A stretch of 64,000 nt of DNA from Seiridium cupressi (lineage: Eukaryota; Ascomycota; Sordariomycetes; Amphisphaeriales; Sporocadaceae), in NCBI GenBank assembly GCA_036674765.1, contig JARVKI010000077.1:143815-207814 (forward strand), read 5' to 3'. The notes beneath the pieces were generated by a model. That model was given only the letters and a program-made list of their open reading frames with translations, was not told where the DNA came from and did not search any database. This document shows positions 12,557 to 24,762 of this stretch, piece after piece. The position numbers were made by a program, and so were the translations under genes. Every line of letters begins with the position of its first letter. Position 1 is the stretch's first letter.

Positions 12557-15500
12557 TGTGCACTACGACTGGAAAAAAACAAAAACGTCGTCGTATAACC
12601 GAAAAGCGATATTGGAAAATCAACCACCAGGGTGGTGTCAGGCACACCACTGACAACAAGAATGTGGAGTCCAAGTGAGTCGACAGTTACGTCGTTGACC
12701 CGGGTCGAAAGCCAACGCTGCTATATCATGCTTGCGGTGGGGGGTCCAGACTCAAATGTATGTGAATGAAACGATATTAATGCAACGATAGCTGTTTGGC
12801 GCTTCGGGGATGTGGAATGTGAAATTCGCTACAGGCGAACAGAGACCCAGTACGTACAATGACGTTCTGCAGTACGTCTTGAGAGCAGCGACTTCTGTTC
12901 AGCGAGGTGACGACAAAGCTCCTCACGACGAGGAGCGACGCAGGCTAATATGGGGACAGTTGCGTACGTGGATCCGCCGCTACCACGAGGTGGCGATGCA
13001 GGACAAAAGAACAGAAAAGTTTGACAGGGAACCAAGCTTTGGAATCTAGGCCGGTTGACTAATACCCCGTTCGAGAAGGGGGGTACGCAAAGAATAATGA
13101 AAAAGCTTATGCCTTTTCAACACAAGCTGCCTTCGCACTTGGCAGTGTCGGCCGAGCTTCCGTCTTATCAAGCCGTCCGGGTCAGTCGTTCACTGGGAAT
13201 AGGAGAGGGTTGCCAAGTTGCACCAGGTCCCGGCCGTCGTGGCAATCGTCCGCTGCGAGACAACGGGCCGATATAGAGCGCTTGCTCTTGGGCGTCAGCC
13301 AAAGCCCACCTACCATTGGCACGGATCTGCGCGGATGGGACAAGGGAGCTTGATGGCGCCAAAGGAAGCCCAAGGAACGTGCTCAAGGGTGACGGTCATG
13401 ATGCAGCAGGCAGTGTGATGAGGTGCGACGATGCTGCTTCCTTATCTGTCGGGCCCACCAAACGATGATCCGGCCTCGTTTGGCAGCGTGGACCGGTTTT
13501 GCAACATGTCGGTGGAGCTTGGGAGCTTGGGGGTGAGCTGCAAAGGTGAGAAGTTGCTCGTATCAAAAGCCTGCAATGACGCAGAGGTGGGACTGTAAGA
13601 TTTCGCAGAAGCGTCCAGACAAAAGTGGACTTTGCAGAAGAAACACCATGGAGATTATCGTGAAGGTGTGGAAAAGCGGGCGAGCTGAAATGCGAGCGGC
13701 GTTCCCACTGCTCTCTGGTGGACCCGGTTGAGATGCCGGACGCACCGGACGCAGCGGGCTCGATAGTCAATGAACTCAAGAGCGTAGTGCACTCAACCTG
13801 ACCGGCACATCCCTTCCTGTTGCCTGCGGCCTGCACGACCTGAAGCGAGCAGTCAGTCGGTGGTAGAATGTAGTGCTGTCCAGGTCGGGAGGATCCCTGG
13901 AATGCGCGATGGATGATGCAGATTCCAGATCTGACGTGCGTATGTAGTCGCACCGGCCTGCAGAGCCGCAGGGGAGCCAGGGAGCATGTTTTTTCACATG
14001 CGTGGGATGGCAACGGGTAGAATCTGTTGACCCAGGCGGCGCGGGATGCTGCATGAGCTTGAGTCACGAGTAGAGTTCCCAACTGCAAGCGATAGGGCTC
14101 CTCCCTGTGGCGATCAACCCTTTCAGCGATGCGATAAGGGCCGAACGCCAGTTGAGCCGCCGCCTGCCTCAATTGAGCCTCTCAACACATCCCTATCCCT
14201 ACTGTAGGTTTAGACGAATCGTGACTTAGATTGCACAACACCAATCAGGCTTTCGGGTTGCATCTTATCAGTCTGCAGTATGTGCAAGGGCTAGTCATAG
14301 CGCTTGGCCAGACACAATTATAAAATTTTCGCCTACATAAAAATAGTCGAGACATCTGGGCAGAGCTCCCTGTTGGGAAGAGTGACCAATCCCATCAGAC
14401 GGTCGCGAAACGAGGGACGAAGACGGGACGGGATGGAACATGGATGCTTAGGCCTGCCGGGCACAAACCCAGTCTGGCGGGGCTGTCAAATCTCTCAACA
14501 GGCAGATCCAATGAAAGTCTCTGCGAGCACCTGATTGCGCATTACCCAGAGCGGTATTCCGATCTCCATTTGCATCCTGGATTCTCAGTCACTTGAGTGG
14601 CTCAGCGAGAGACTTCATCTGTGAGGCTCTCCAGGGGAGAGTGGGGACATCAGCTCTGGCTTTCAGGGACCGAAGCACCTTACATCCTATGCCCTACTGT
14701 ACAGCTCCTCTCCCTGATACCACCTACCTACGGTATAGCTCCAGATTAGCCTGCATGAACGACACACTCAAACAGCGTTCCAAGCTCGTTGGAAGATTAT
14801 AATGGAGACAGAAATGAAGCCGTCATACTGGGCGCTTGTCCGAGCGCGCCGCCGCAACGCTTTCAACACTCCGGTTCCCGGGCGGACGACACGGCTTGCA
14901 GCCTCGAGTGCACTGGAACCTGCTAGCGTGTCTATTTTGATACCCCTGACACCATGACCATGACCCATCGAAAAAGCTTCACCTGCATCGCGAATCCGAT
15001 GTTCTGGCACAACACCGGGGCTTGATCGTTCGTTAGCACGCTAAAATCGCCTTCGCGTGCCCGTTTAGCACGATCCAGAGCCTCAGTCGACGCTTTACAC
15101 AGCCTCTCGCAGCCTCATGCGTTGCCCTCCTTTCGAGTACTCGCATACTCGAGCGGCTTTCGCAACGCAACGCGCAAATACTGCATAGCCCTCCCCCCCT
15201 CCGAAACGCAAACCACACTAGCGCCGGTCGTGTAGGCCCTGAGACGACGTGTCGCCTAAACCTTCTCGGGCCACGTCCTCGGCACGGCCCATTGTATCGC
15301 CAGGGGTCAGCCAGTTCTAGAAGCCGTCATGGATGTAGACCCTTGTCGTGGATCTCGGGCAGCAACTACCCTTGCTATCTCGAGCTGCCGGGGATCTTTC
15401 ATCGTAGGATCCTCGTTGCTACCTGACTTACCATTCATCTGGCCCGGTGGATGCAATGTCTACCGCACTGCCGCAGGGGTCCACCACCAAAGATGTTGCT

Positions 15501-17078
15501 TAGCACAATGGTTTCTTCCCGGTCGACCGTTTGATCATCTCGATACTGAGGAAACGTGTGATGTTTCATGCTTGCTCCGCATCTATCTTCCCTCTGAAAC
15601 ATAGAGCGTGGATTTCTTCCCACTGTTCTTCGTGTTTTATAGAGCATTCGTCCTAAGTATTGTAGAATTCTCGGCGCTTTGTTCGCAAGGTAGCATCGTC
15701 CCTCACGGTCATGTGCGTCGTGATATCCAGAGATTGCGATTGCTGCCTGACCAAACAACTTCAAATTGCCAGAGTATGGAACTCGTCCCAAAATTGAACT
15801 TAAAAGACAAAACCTTATGGTCACGATGGCCTCATTTTGACCGGATCAGGGTTTGTTTCCCCAGCAGCAGAGGAAATGAAATTGGATTTGTCAAGGTTGG
15901 AACGGTGCAGATCGTTTTTTCAACAGGGGGTGATCCCATGGCGGTGCAGCCCATCTGGCCTGCCAGCCAATTTGTCTCGAGTAAAAGAATTGGGTCGAAA
16001 TGTTAAAAGCACCCTGCCGGATGGGTTCCCGCGGTTTCTAGTGTTGAGAAATAATTTCTACCGTACGTCTGAGATATTGTGCAGGGAACTTTGGCCACAG
16101 AGTGCCACTCACTGTGATAAAAATAAGACTACCATTATAGGGCAGACAAAGTGCAACAAATAAAGTTTTGGAATACTGAAATGCGATAGAAGGGGCGTTT
16201 GCTTCGATGGCCAACCCTGACTTCGTAAGTTCTCTTGAAACATGTGTACTCTACTACCTATGTCACACGTGTGCACATATAATTTCTCAAGATCAAATGC
16301 TTGCTTGCCACTCGGAAATGCTTCTGTAGTGAAGTACCAAGACTGTGTGTCGGTCAAATGGCTTGCACCGGCTTTTCCAATGAAAGAATCAGATAGATAC
16401 CTTAGAATTGCGCCACTGCAGGCCGCGTAACTACCGCTAGCCATGTAACCTATATGCTGGACAGCACTGTGCTATTGTGAAAACCTCTAGCCATCAATGG
16501 AGACAGGAGGAATTCATCGTTGACACCCCCCGCGCCTTCATTCATATGGGATGCCTATTTTAAGAAATCACATGACCTATTGATTTCCATTCGGTGGTAG
16601 TATCTATCTTGATAATAATGATGTGCGAACGATTCCTCGGTAACCCCCGCTTATATACTTCTACCGGGTATATGAACGATATTTTTTCGCCGGAACCGCC
16701 AATTCAATGTTGATAGTCTATGGTCTATATCGTGACGATTAGGAGACGGCCCTGGGGTCTAGCCAGGACCACGCCAAGAACCTCCGAAGGTTGGATGGGC
16801 AATACATTCATGCTGTCAGACTGATGAATTAATAAGAATCCAGTCTACCTTACATTTAGTGCTATTCTCACTTGAAGTTTGCTTATAACTAGGCTAGTTA
16901 GAAGCTGTCGCATGTGCGGATACGTATGACGATACGTTCGATCAATGGCGGATTTGCGGCGACCCTGACAGTCACAATGTCGCGGCCCTCTTAATATGTC
17001 TGGATTCTCATGGATTTTCGTTCATCTAGAAATAGTATGATCTTTTGACGATCTCACAGCCAACTTCAAACATGCCGA
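12557..17078. other. 4.5 kb stretch without a recognisable gene
   Basis: I found no coding sequence that I can support. The longest open frame is 258 codons on the minus strand (14172-13396), G+C-rich with no ATG-anchored family match. Its first 35 residues (FGPYRIAERVDRHREEPYRL) faintly recall the integrase C-terminus of LTR retroelements, but the rest looks non-coding. Part of the region (14.8-15.3 kb) is C-rich with CGAGTACTCG-type short palindromes. Upstream of 12,557 on the opposite strand lies the Prm10 promoter. Small unannotated or non-coding RNA genes cannot be excluded. Confidence 0.45.
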
Positions 17079-17753
17079 TCAAGCCTTCTTCTCTGAAACC
17101 TCGGCGATCTTCTCGAAAATCCTCCTGAAAACATCTGCATCTACCGCTCCCGGCGCCTCGAACATGTCGTTGATCCTGATATTCGGGACACCCCTGACAC
17201 CTAGCTGCTGCGCCTTCGTCACCTCATCCTCAACCACCTCCACGCCTTCATCTGAATCCAAGTAGGCTTTGACCTCCTCGCCGTTCAACCCCGCGGCCTC
17301 CGCAGCGCTCCTCAGCATCTCCTTGTCCGTGATATCCTGCTCGAGCTCAAAATAGCGTTTGAACAGTTGGCCCACGACCTTGTTCTGCATTTCCTGGCCC
17401 TGCTGGCCCGCAAGCTGGATCAGCCGATGCGAGTTTAGGGTGTGACCTGTCCGACCGCCAAAGGAGAAGTTGATGCCGACTTCCTTGCCCGCGGCGCCCA
17501 GCATTTCCTGGATCTGGCCAAACTTGGCGTCGCCGAAGCGGCGCTTGTAGCGATCGGCTTTAACCTCGCCCTCGAACGGTGCGTTGGGGTCCAAGTAGTA
17601 CGGGTACCAGGTCACGTTGAACGTGTCGTCGGAGCTTGGATGCGCGGATCTGTAGGCGGCGATGCCGGCCTCCACGCGGCGCTTGCCCACATAGCACCAC
17701 GGGCAGACCGAGTCGCTGATGATTTTGATATCGAACTTCATGATGGGTGTCAA
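17079..17753 (-). CDS. DsbA-family FrnE-like thioredoxin-fold oxidoreductase
   Basis: A single exon encodes 224 aa, a normal length for FrnE/2-hydroxychromene-2-carboxylate-isomerase-type DsbA proteins. After a beta strand (FDIKIISDSVCPWC) comes the redox motif CPWC at residues 17-20, followed by YVGKRRVEAGI. The helical insertion contains FGGRTGHTLNSHRLIQLA, and the C-terminus returns to the thioredoxin fold with the cis-proline segment GVRGVPNIRIND. There is no signal peptide, so it should be cytosolic. Met1 or Met5 (MKFDI) could be the start. Likely roles are thiol-disulfide exchange or glutathione-linked isomerisation; sequence alone does not choose between them. Confidence 0.85.
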   Translation of the reverse strand: MTPIMKFDIKIISDSVCPWCYVGKRRVEAGIAAYRSAHPSSDDTFNVTWYPYYLDPNAPFEGEVKADRYKRRFGDAKFGQIQEMLGAAGKEVGINFSFGGRTGHTLNSHRLIQLAGQQGQEMQNKVVGQLFKRYFELEQDITDKEMLRSAAEAAGLNGEEVKAYLDSDEGVEVVEDEVTKAQQLGVRGVPNIRINDMFEAPGAVDADVFRRIFEKIAEVSEKKA

Positions 17754-18023
17754 TCGCTAGGAGATCATGGGCTCCAGGATGAACAGGATGACATTGGCAC
17801 AGGTGTTTATATCCATCGGGGATAAGGCTTTTGTATCACGTTGATTGGTGATGTGAGGCGTGGATTTATCAGCAAAATTTGCCCCGCCATCTTGCTGCCG
17901 CTTGCGACTTTACCTGTCCACACCCACCCACACTAGCTGGCCGCCGTTGGTGCAACTGACGCCGAACGGCGATGCGATCTTCGATGGAATGATCATGTTT
18001 TGAATCCATTCCTCGAGCCAGCC

Positions 18024-18644
18024 TTATTCCCTCCATTTTCTCCCCTCCTTCTTCATTTTATCCCTCCATTCGTTCTCGAGTATTCCGTAGGTTACATAAT
18101 CGTGCCACTCCCCGTCAAACCAAATCTCCTCCCGCTTGCGGCCTTCCAGCACAAACCCCAGCTTCTCATATAATCGCATAGCGCCTGTGTTGAAAGTGAA
18201 CGTCTCAATCCCCACGCGGTGAAGACCCGCCATCTGAAACCCAAAGCCCAATGACCACTCAATGGCTTCGGCGCCATAACCCTTTCCACGATACGGCTTC
18301 AGTATGTCAATACTGATGTAGCTGTGACGGTGGTGCTCCGTACCCTTTCTCTGGGCATTAAGGACAATGATACCGACTGGTGTAGGATTTGCGGGCTCTG
18401 CATTCTGACCAGCGGAGTCCGGGGGTAGACACACAATGGCGCTCATGAGTACACGCTCAAGGAGGTGCTCCTTGAACTTGTTGCTTGACCTCTTGCTCTC
18501 TGGTAGCAAAAGGCCAAAGCTGGAACTAGATTGAGCTTCTGCATCGCGTTGGATCTGGTATATAAACTCCTCGTCCTCCGAGTTATTCTCCACGGCTCTG
18601 TAAAGAAGCCGTTTTGAGTTGAAAGGGTCGATGGGCTTTCCCAT
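18024..18644 (-). CDS. GNAT-family N-acetyltransferase
   Basis: A single exon encodes 206 aa. The acetyl-CoA-binding motif A is present as YISIDILKPYRGKGYGAEAI (R-G-K-G-Y-G loop), preceded by strand VGIIVLNAQRKGTEH. It is followed by motif B (HRVGIETFTFNTGAMRLYEKLGFVLEGRKREEIWFDGEW), the usual N/A-x-x-LYEKLGF ending of RimJ/RimL-type enzymes. It would acetylate an amine on a small molecule or protein N-terminus in the cytosol; the substrate is unknown. The ATG is 120 bp below a C+T-rich leader, and no intron is needed. Confidence 0.85.
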   Translation of the reverse strand: MGKPIDPFNSKRLLYRAVENNSEDEEFIYQIQRDAEAQSSSSFGLLLPESKRSSNKFKEHLLERVLMSAIVCLPPDSAGQNAEPANPTPVGIIVLNAQRKGTEHHRHSYISIDILKPYRGKGYGAEAIEWSLGFGFQMAGLHRVGIETFTFNTGAMRLYEKLGFVLEGRKREEIWFDGEWHDYVTYGILENEWRDKMKKEGRKWRE

Positions 18645-19556
18645 GGTAAAGTGAGAAGTGCAATTATGTAATGAAGTAGTATGGGATGCTATGGTGTTAT
18701 AAGGTATATCAGAGCTTACATTTTAAGACCAAAGCGAAGAAGCACGTCTTTTATATGTACCTACCTTACTCTGGTCACCGTAAAGCTTCAGCATTGGAGT
18801 CTCTGAGTATATGAGCCCGAAGCTAAACCTCTTTGGGCTCGCCGTGTCGGATGCAAGGTAAGATCACTGAACCACATCAACCGCTTACCGTAAGGGGAAT
18901 GTTCTAATTTCAAAAGTAGGGGCGGTCAAGCAGCAAGAAGTCGGGCGACTCTTTCTCAGCCATATCTCTATCTGAGTTCCAAGCAAATCTTCACTCATGA
19001 CAAAATAGATCCTTAAACCACGAGTCAGGTTTCCGTCATTAGCCGTCTCATCTGAACGGCGGAGCATTCAGTTCGCTCATCCTTATCTGACAGTGGACAT
19101 GAGCCTGCCGAAAACCGCAACGGTTAGCAAGAGCAACAGCTGGGTAATTGCAGCAGTTCGATTATAGTTGAAAAATAGTGGGAATACTGCCAGGGTTCCA
19201 GCTATCCTGTTGAGATTATTACCTCACCAGCGTTCAGCCACGTCACGTTCGCAACAGTAGAGTCCAGTGGCAGTATTTTACGATACGTAGTAACTCGCAA
19301 CCGCGAAGTGGCCTCCAACATGTCACATTGGGGCTGAGTAAGGAGGGGTTTTTTCAGTTTTAAGCCTCAAACCAACAGAAGGGTATCCAGGGTGGTCGAA
19401 CTGACTTCATGTGACATCTTGCCTAAATATATAAACCTGGAAGGGGTCCCAGAGCAGTTCAAAAGCCTTCCATTCAACTAGACTTTTACAGATTGCCCCA
19501 ACTTCTTCATCTTCCACCCACACTCCAACTTTGCTCTGTCTCCTGCGAAACTAGGA
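18645..19556. other. intergenic
   Basis: No gene is supported. The sequence holds the promoter of the GNAT gene and the region upstream of the HET relic. TATATAAA occurs near 19428, about 130 bp before the HET-like ATG. Confidence 0.4.
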
Positions 19557-19938
19557 TGCAGCTGATCGACGTACACGCCCTTGAGCTGAGTAGTTTAGCT
19601 CCATGAGTGCCCTGCCTTATGCTATTCTCTTGTATATATGTATTGATGTGGAGATCAGCTATTAAGATTTCCTTGACAAAACTATGAGAACGAACGAAAT
19701 TGAAAACGAGAGAGCTCCAGCAAAAAGAAAACATGGCTGGCGTAAGGTGACATATGCCTGTCAAATTACCGCCTCGAATGGATATCGCTACATCTGGATC
19801 GATACGCGTTGTATCGACAATTTCAACAACAGCGAATTATCCGAAGCCATCAACTAAATGTTTCGCCGATATGCCAACGCAGAAGCTTGCTACGCATACA
19901 CCCAAGACGTCAAAAGTTCAGACATGACAGAAACCTAA
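19557..19938 (+). pseudogene. HET-domain (heterokaryon incompatibility) gene remnant
   Basis: The ATG at 19557 opens with MQLIDVHALELSSL, the usual MRLIN...TLEL start of HET proteins, then stops. Shifted by one frame come LPYAILLYICIDVEISY, a stop, and DFLDKTMRTNEIENER. The core block follows: KVTYACQITASNGYRYIWID, CIDN, ELSEAIN, a TAA stop, then MFRRYANAEACYAYTQDV. This is the canonical first ~120 residues of the HET domain with two in-frame stops and one frame change, and no downstream domain is found. Intact family members trigger programmed cell death on fusion of unlike strains. This copy cannot make a full product. Confidence 0.8.
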
Positions 19939-20565
19939 CATTCTACACCACCATTGCAATGGACTTAATTTCTTCAGCCAACGGCAATCGTTTCAGACAT
20001 CGCTAGAAATCCTTCGTAGGTTCACTTGTTTCAATCTCTTAATTCAAGTGTTGTTTTGACATGTTATGCTTGTATCCAGCTTGTACGAGGGTATTCATAG
20101 CTCACATATATGGATAAACACTATGCAAAGGAAAGAGGATAGAAAGGAATTTATAAAAATAAAACTAAAAGAAGTCCTCGTGAGGTTCAAAGTCAGGCGC
20201 CTAAAATGTGCAGGGGCAAACTATTGCGCTAGATGTCTGGAGACGAAAAATATTGATTCAAAAAGGATGATATCGCCTCAACGAAAGCACGTGGTTCCCA
20301 CGTATTTTTTCGCAGAGGCCTAAGCCACGCAAGGGTAGGTATGCACGGGAAGTGGAATGTAAGAGCAGGTGATAGATGGCGAGGGCGGATGAGGTCCGAT
20401 GAGGAGGGAATTGGATTCGTGGAGATCGTTCCATGATCCGCTGGTACACTAATATTAGCATCAATAGCTATAGGTACGGAAAGTCTAAGCTAAAAATATG
20501 ATAGCATGGGAGACACCACCCTCACTAATTTCCACCGTGTTTTAGACAAGTGCTATGGTATAGGA
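19939..20565. other. intergenic
   Basis: The sequence is A+T-rich with no supported gene. It separates the HET relic from the 3' end of the membrane-protein pseudogene. Confidence 0.4.
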
Positions 20566-23243
20566 TCACTCGGTACCGGCAGCCCCGTACTTAACCATTG
20601 GCTCGACCGCATAGCGAGAATCCCTAACTGGTGACGCTTGTCGGAACCTTAACACGAGCTGCTCTGTCGTATCCCTGGACCTTAGCCCCGAAAATGTCTC
20701 AACTACGGCAAGCCGACCCATCGTACGCAAGTTCCTGATTCCGGCACATGTGTTAGATAGACTCCCATCATTAGGAGGCCTTGAGTTCTGAGCCAGTGCA
20801 AGCAGTTCGGGGATCGTGTCCCATGCTTCAATGATCTCTCGATGGAAAAGAAAAAGACCCATATAGTATAGGCCAAGGCGAGGGCGGCGTGTAGAGATAG
20901 CAGGATAGCGCAGAAATAGTCGAAGCCGTCTTGTAATGCCATCACGTAGCCAGTGAATGTTGCCGACATCTCTAGACGAGTCGAATTGGCGTCAGATAGC
21001 CCTGCTGGCCTCGAGAAGATTTCTGTTGGTCCTTTCATATGCAGAAATTTTAAAGCCATTTCCTCACCAGATATGGTCCAATCGTTGAACTTCCATGCAG
21101 ATAATAGCTTACTAGCCTCGCCTTGCGAACGAGCGCCACAGCGGGATAGGCCATCTGCGAATGCGCTGGATATGAGATGCTCCAGAACCCTCACTTTCTG
21201 ATTTGTATAGAACCCTGCCGGAATTGCTGCCAAATCCGTTGGTGCCAGTGACCCTTTTTGTGGAAACACAATGGTTTCCAAGAGTCGCTCTAGGGTTGAA
21301 CGATGTAAACCAAAATTCTTAGTGTATGTTCCATATATTTCGGCGTCTGACAGCACCGGTGCGAGAAGCTCGTACCAACTGCGGCCAATGCGAATAATTC
21401 CCGGGTACGCATTATTTAAAGGCACGGGGTCATGATGTATCAGAGAGATATTCAGCTCATTAAAAACACGATTCCTCACACGGTCGAAATCGAATTCATA
21501 ATAGAGCATATTTTCCGTATTTATGGACTCAATGACTGAGCTACCGTTTGCCCATCGCGAATCAATCGTACAAGTAGATACGTTCTATGTGGTTGTGCCG
21601 TTTAATTGGTTTAGCACAACCAAGCCCATCCCAGTGAAACCTTCTGCTGGCAATTCCACGGGGACTGCAAGGATGTACGGCATATTATCGGTTATGGTTA
21701 GACTGCCGTTGTGGTATCCGATGATACTCCTATCCAGTAAATATTGCTGAAGATTATCCTTTGTGTCGATCTCGGCTGACTTATAATACGATAGACTGTC
21801 AGTCTCATTCTGTCCCATTTTGGCAAAAAATCCCTAATTATCTTCTATAGGAAAGGACATCATAATTAATTTATCGAAAGTCGCCTTGTTTAGCGTAAAT
21901 GTCCGGTTAGCCAAACAAGATATTCGCACCGCGGGCACATATATCTGCACTGCGAACCTCATTTTCTGAGCCACATCTAGGTATTTCGGATATGGTGATT
22001 GGAGTGGCCTCCGCTCCTTGAGGTATATTAGAGCCATGTAGTAAAGACTACGCATTGCGTCTAAAAGCATTGATGTGGCAGCGTGCGTCGTATAAGTCCA
22101 TGTTTCAGCAGTTGGATCGCTCGAGCAAATAGAATAGAGCGTCTTCCGCATTCCAAACTCCGCAACATCGAACTCTATTCCGTTCATATCTGGGAAGTTC
22201 CAGAAAGTACTGAAGTGCTGGTATAAAGGTAAAAACCCGGACGAAGGGCACTTCGAGTCGTACAGTATGTTATCGGCTGAGGAGCAGCGGTGATCATAGT
22301 CTGGCATATAGTTGTTATCCAATTCCGTTGGCCACAGCTGCGCGTCACTTCCTATCTAACTTTTAGCATTAATACACCATGAATCGACGGCGATGCGTAG
22401 TCAAGGTGTGGCTTGTATACCATTCAACCAAAAGACACCACCGCCAACAGGCCAATCGAGAATTCTGGGTATCATAAGCACGGCAGTGGCCGGCCCAACG
22501 AGTAAACTCATGACCCCTGCAAGTATCAGAAATAAGATCAACATCTGATTGCGCCGATCCCGTTTTGGTGAATTGCTGCGTATTGCCCCACCCCAGAACT
22601 CTACGGACCAAAAAAAGCTTGAGAATTGATGAGATTCCGCTTCACAATATAGTAGTGCGACACTTACCTAACTTGGGAGAAAGACCAGCCAGAGCCCAGT
22701 AGACCGAGAGGGACTCTACCACCAGCAGTCAATTGAGAACGAATGACGTGAAAAATGATTGTTGATAAACTTGCAATGATTAGTAGTTTCTGTATCCAGG
22801 TTAATAATAAGAACTTCTTGAACTGCTTCATAGGGAAGAATGACTTGAAGTTTGGCTGCAAATTGAAGAAACCCAAGTTTCAAACTGTCCGCTTGCTGGG
22901 CGCCTTGAAGTTCTCCACCGATAAATAATTCTGTACCGTTAATCGCGATAATCATAATCGAAATGGAACTTGGGAGGAGGTGGATCGCGCTATGCGATAG
23001 AGCTACCCAAGGAGACCGATGGATTAGGATCTTGGGGGATTCATTGTCCTTGGTACGAGCAGCTAAGCTTAGACCTATGGCGCGTAATAGGACCCGAGGC
23101 TTGTGAATGGCACTGGAATACATATTGTAGAGGGTGCTCCAAGCTGCTACAGTTGCGAAAGCGAACCTTCGGTAGTCCATTGTCAGCTTGATGATTGAAT
23201 AGGATCCTTTGAGTCGATGCTTCTCAAGAAAGCCAGAGCACAA
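20566..23243 (-). pseudogene. large fungal multi-span membrane protein of unknown function, broken
   Basis: The parent is a Eurotiomycete-rich family of roughly 700-800 aa membrane proteins with no assigned function. Recognisable blocks, in order, are WVALSHSAIHLLPSSISIMI and LFIGGELQG; LIIASLSTIIFHVIRSQL; FWSVEFWGGAIRS; VGPATAVLMIPR; LWPTELDNNYMPDYDHRC; DAMRSLYYMALIYLKERRP; FCAILLSLHAALALAYTIW; and WDTIPELLALAQNS...NTCAGI. One genuine intron can be read (GTATAC...GATAG, joining WLNG to SDAQLWP). The lesions are a frame change after QFAAK (~22,860), a TAG at 21834 inside PIEDN*GFFAKM, a TAG at 21585 inside NGTTT*NVSTC, and a frame change near 20,830. The coding frame resumes correctly after each stop, so these are true disruptions. 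The N-terminus may begin at 23180 instead. Confidence 0.7.
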
Positions 23244-23908
23244 ATCGCTTAAAAGCCACTCAAAACTTCGAAAAAGTCTAACGCAGGTATATAATTCAGA
23301 TAGAGTACTAAAGGGCGGAGCGGTAGCTCAGCTAGATATGTCCGGTGGTCAGCCTTGATCTGAGATCCAACGGCATTTCGCGAACCTCAGCCTCGGCCTC
23401 ACTAAGCGCCAGGGCGCTATGGTCGCCCGGTTTCAATAATTTTCGATGCGCCACGTAAAACCTGGACTTATTGGAAGGCAAGGGTGAACACGCATATCCG
23501 AACCCATCATGGTCAATTGTCATCCAGTCGACTGAAAATGCCCCAGCCTTTGTCTTCGTTTCCCAAACGATTGGAAATACCACCTTATCTAAGCGCTCGT
23601 GTAACGGATGGAAGGTGTGTCAGCTGCGGCCGTGCAGGCGCGGGGGTTGGCAAATATTACCTTTTTCATGCTGGGATTATAATCCGTATGTTATTAATTT
23701 ACATAGTCTTTATACCGTTTGAACTGGTTTACGGACTCCCATCCTCATGCCGCCATGCTCTCTAGTTCCAGGTACCTCTGAACCACTTCACCCGCCTTTG
23801 TGCAAGAGCTTCTAGCCCCAACCAAGGTCGTCTCTATCCGGGCCATTGGGCCTGATTGGGGGATTTTAGCTTATCTTGTTGAGAGAGCTATAGGAAGATC
23901 GAAGAACA
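23244..23908. other. intergenic with an unassigned open frame
   Basis: A minus-strand frame at 23583-23332 (83 codons; contains DWMTIDHDGFGYACSPLPS) has plausible composition but no recognisable family. It may be a leftover exon of a decayed gene. Nothing else is supported. Confidence 0.3.
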
Positions 23909-24762
23909 TTATTCTTTACTTGGACTTTCGTAGATCCTCCGATCCCTCTCTTGTTCAAGACCCTGCACAAGTTGGAACGACTCGATCTTCTCTCGGTCGT
24001 TTACCTCGAGGCTGTCTTCAAGCTTCTTTTTCTCTTGCTCCGCTTGGTCCCTGCGCAGGACGAGTTGTGCGACTATGTTCGTGTGAAATCTGTTGTAGCC
24101 CTGGTCTTGAGGCATGAGTGCGCGGGTGGGTACCACTTGTCCATGTATATCTGCAAACTGGTAAAACCCATGGATGGTAGGATGGTGTTCGGGTGATAGA
24201 TCTTGGGCGGCGGTGTAATGATACACGCGATCGCCATTTGTGCCTTGATTCATCGCTGGGATAGACACTGCTAGTTTAGATAGGTTAGATGCATTGACGA
24301 ATATTGCGAGTACGTACCTTCCGATTCTAGCTTTTCAGGATGGGCATAATTCATCTTATGCTCGTCATCAGGCCACCTTGTAATGATTCGTTCAAGGGAT
24401 GCTTGGCCCCATGGTGAGTACTGCTGATCCTGGAGGCTGCGGAAACAGGGACTTGAATTCTGAGTAGGTAGCAATCTAAAAGGGAGCGGGACTGTTCCGC
24501 TCATTGATGTGCCATATATTGTATTTTCGTTTTTCCAGCTGTTAGCTTCACTGCTGGTGTGACTTTCGAAAGCTCCCGAATGGTGGTGTCTTGAAGCCTC
24601 AGTGACTGAGTGGTAAGCTAATGTTGGTGTTTGCGAGGTCGTGTATGATACTAGATTGGTATACATGTTACCAGGCGGTATAACGGGAGAGGCCATGATG
24701 CCGATTTGAGCTTTCCAACCGAAGGGATTCAGGTTAGTTTCAGAATAATGAACAATGTTCAT
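23909..24762 (-). CDS. hypothetical protein with C-terminal coiled coil
   Basis: Exons 24762-24318 and 24270-23909 are joined by a 47-nt intron (GTACGT...ACTAG; phase 1) and give about 268 aa. I do not recognise the family. The N-terminal ~150 residues are Ser/Thr/His-rich and low in complexity (EASRHHHSGAFESHTSSE). The C-terminal part is charged and helical (RRDQAEQEKKKLEDSLEV, then EQERDRRIYES), suggesting a short coiled coil, possibly for dimerisation. There is no signal peptide or membrane segment. Met at 24696 (MASPVIPPGN) is an alternative start. The gene lies among pseudogenes, and no cognate partner is evident. That it is a real gene rests on the clean splice and open frame only. Confidence 0.5.

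Noticed and set aside
10187..12653. Plus-strand ORFs across the Prm10 gene (for example 10907-11312 and 12342-12653)
   Set aside because: They are antisense shadows of a clean, conserved minus-strand coding sequence.
13396..14172. 258-codon minus-strand ORF as a gene
   Set aside because: It is open mainly because of G+C-rich composition. No ordered motifs or codon-like pattern are visible after the first ~35 residues, whose resemblance to an integrase tail is too weak.
23312..23370. tRNA-like string AGCGGTAGCTCAGCTAGAT
   Set aside because: There is no anticodon stem, no GGTTCRA T-loop and no matching acceptor strand downstream.
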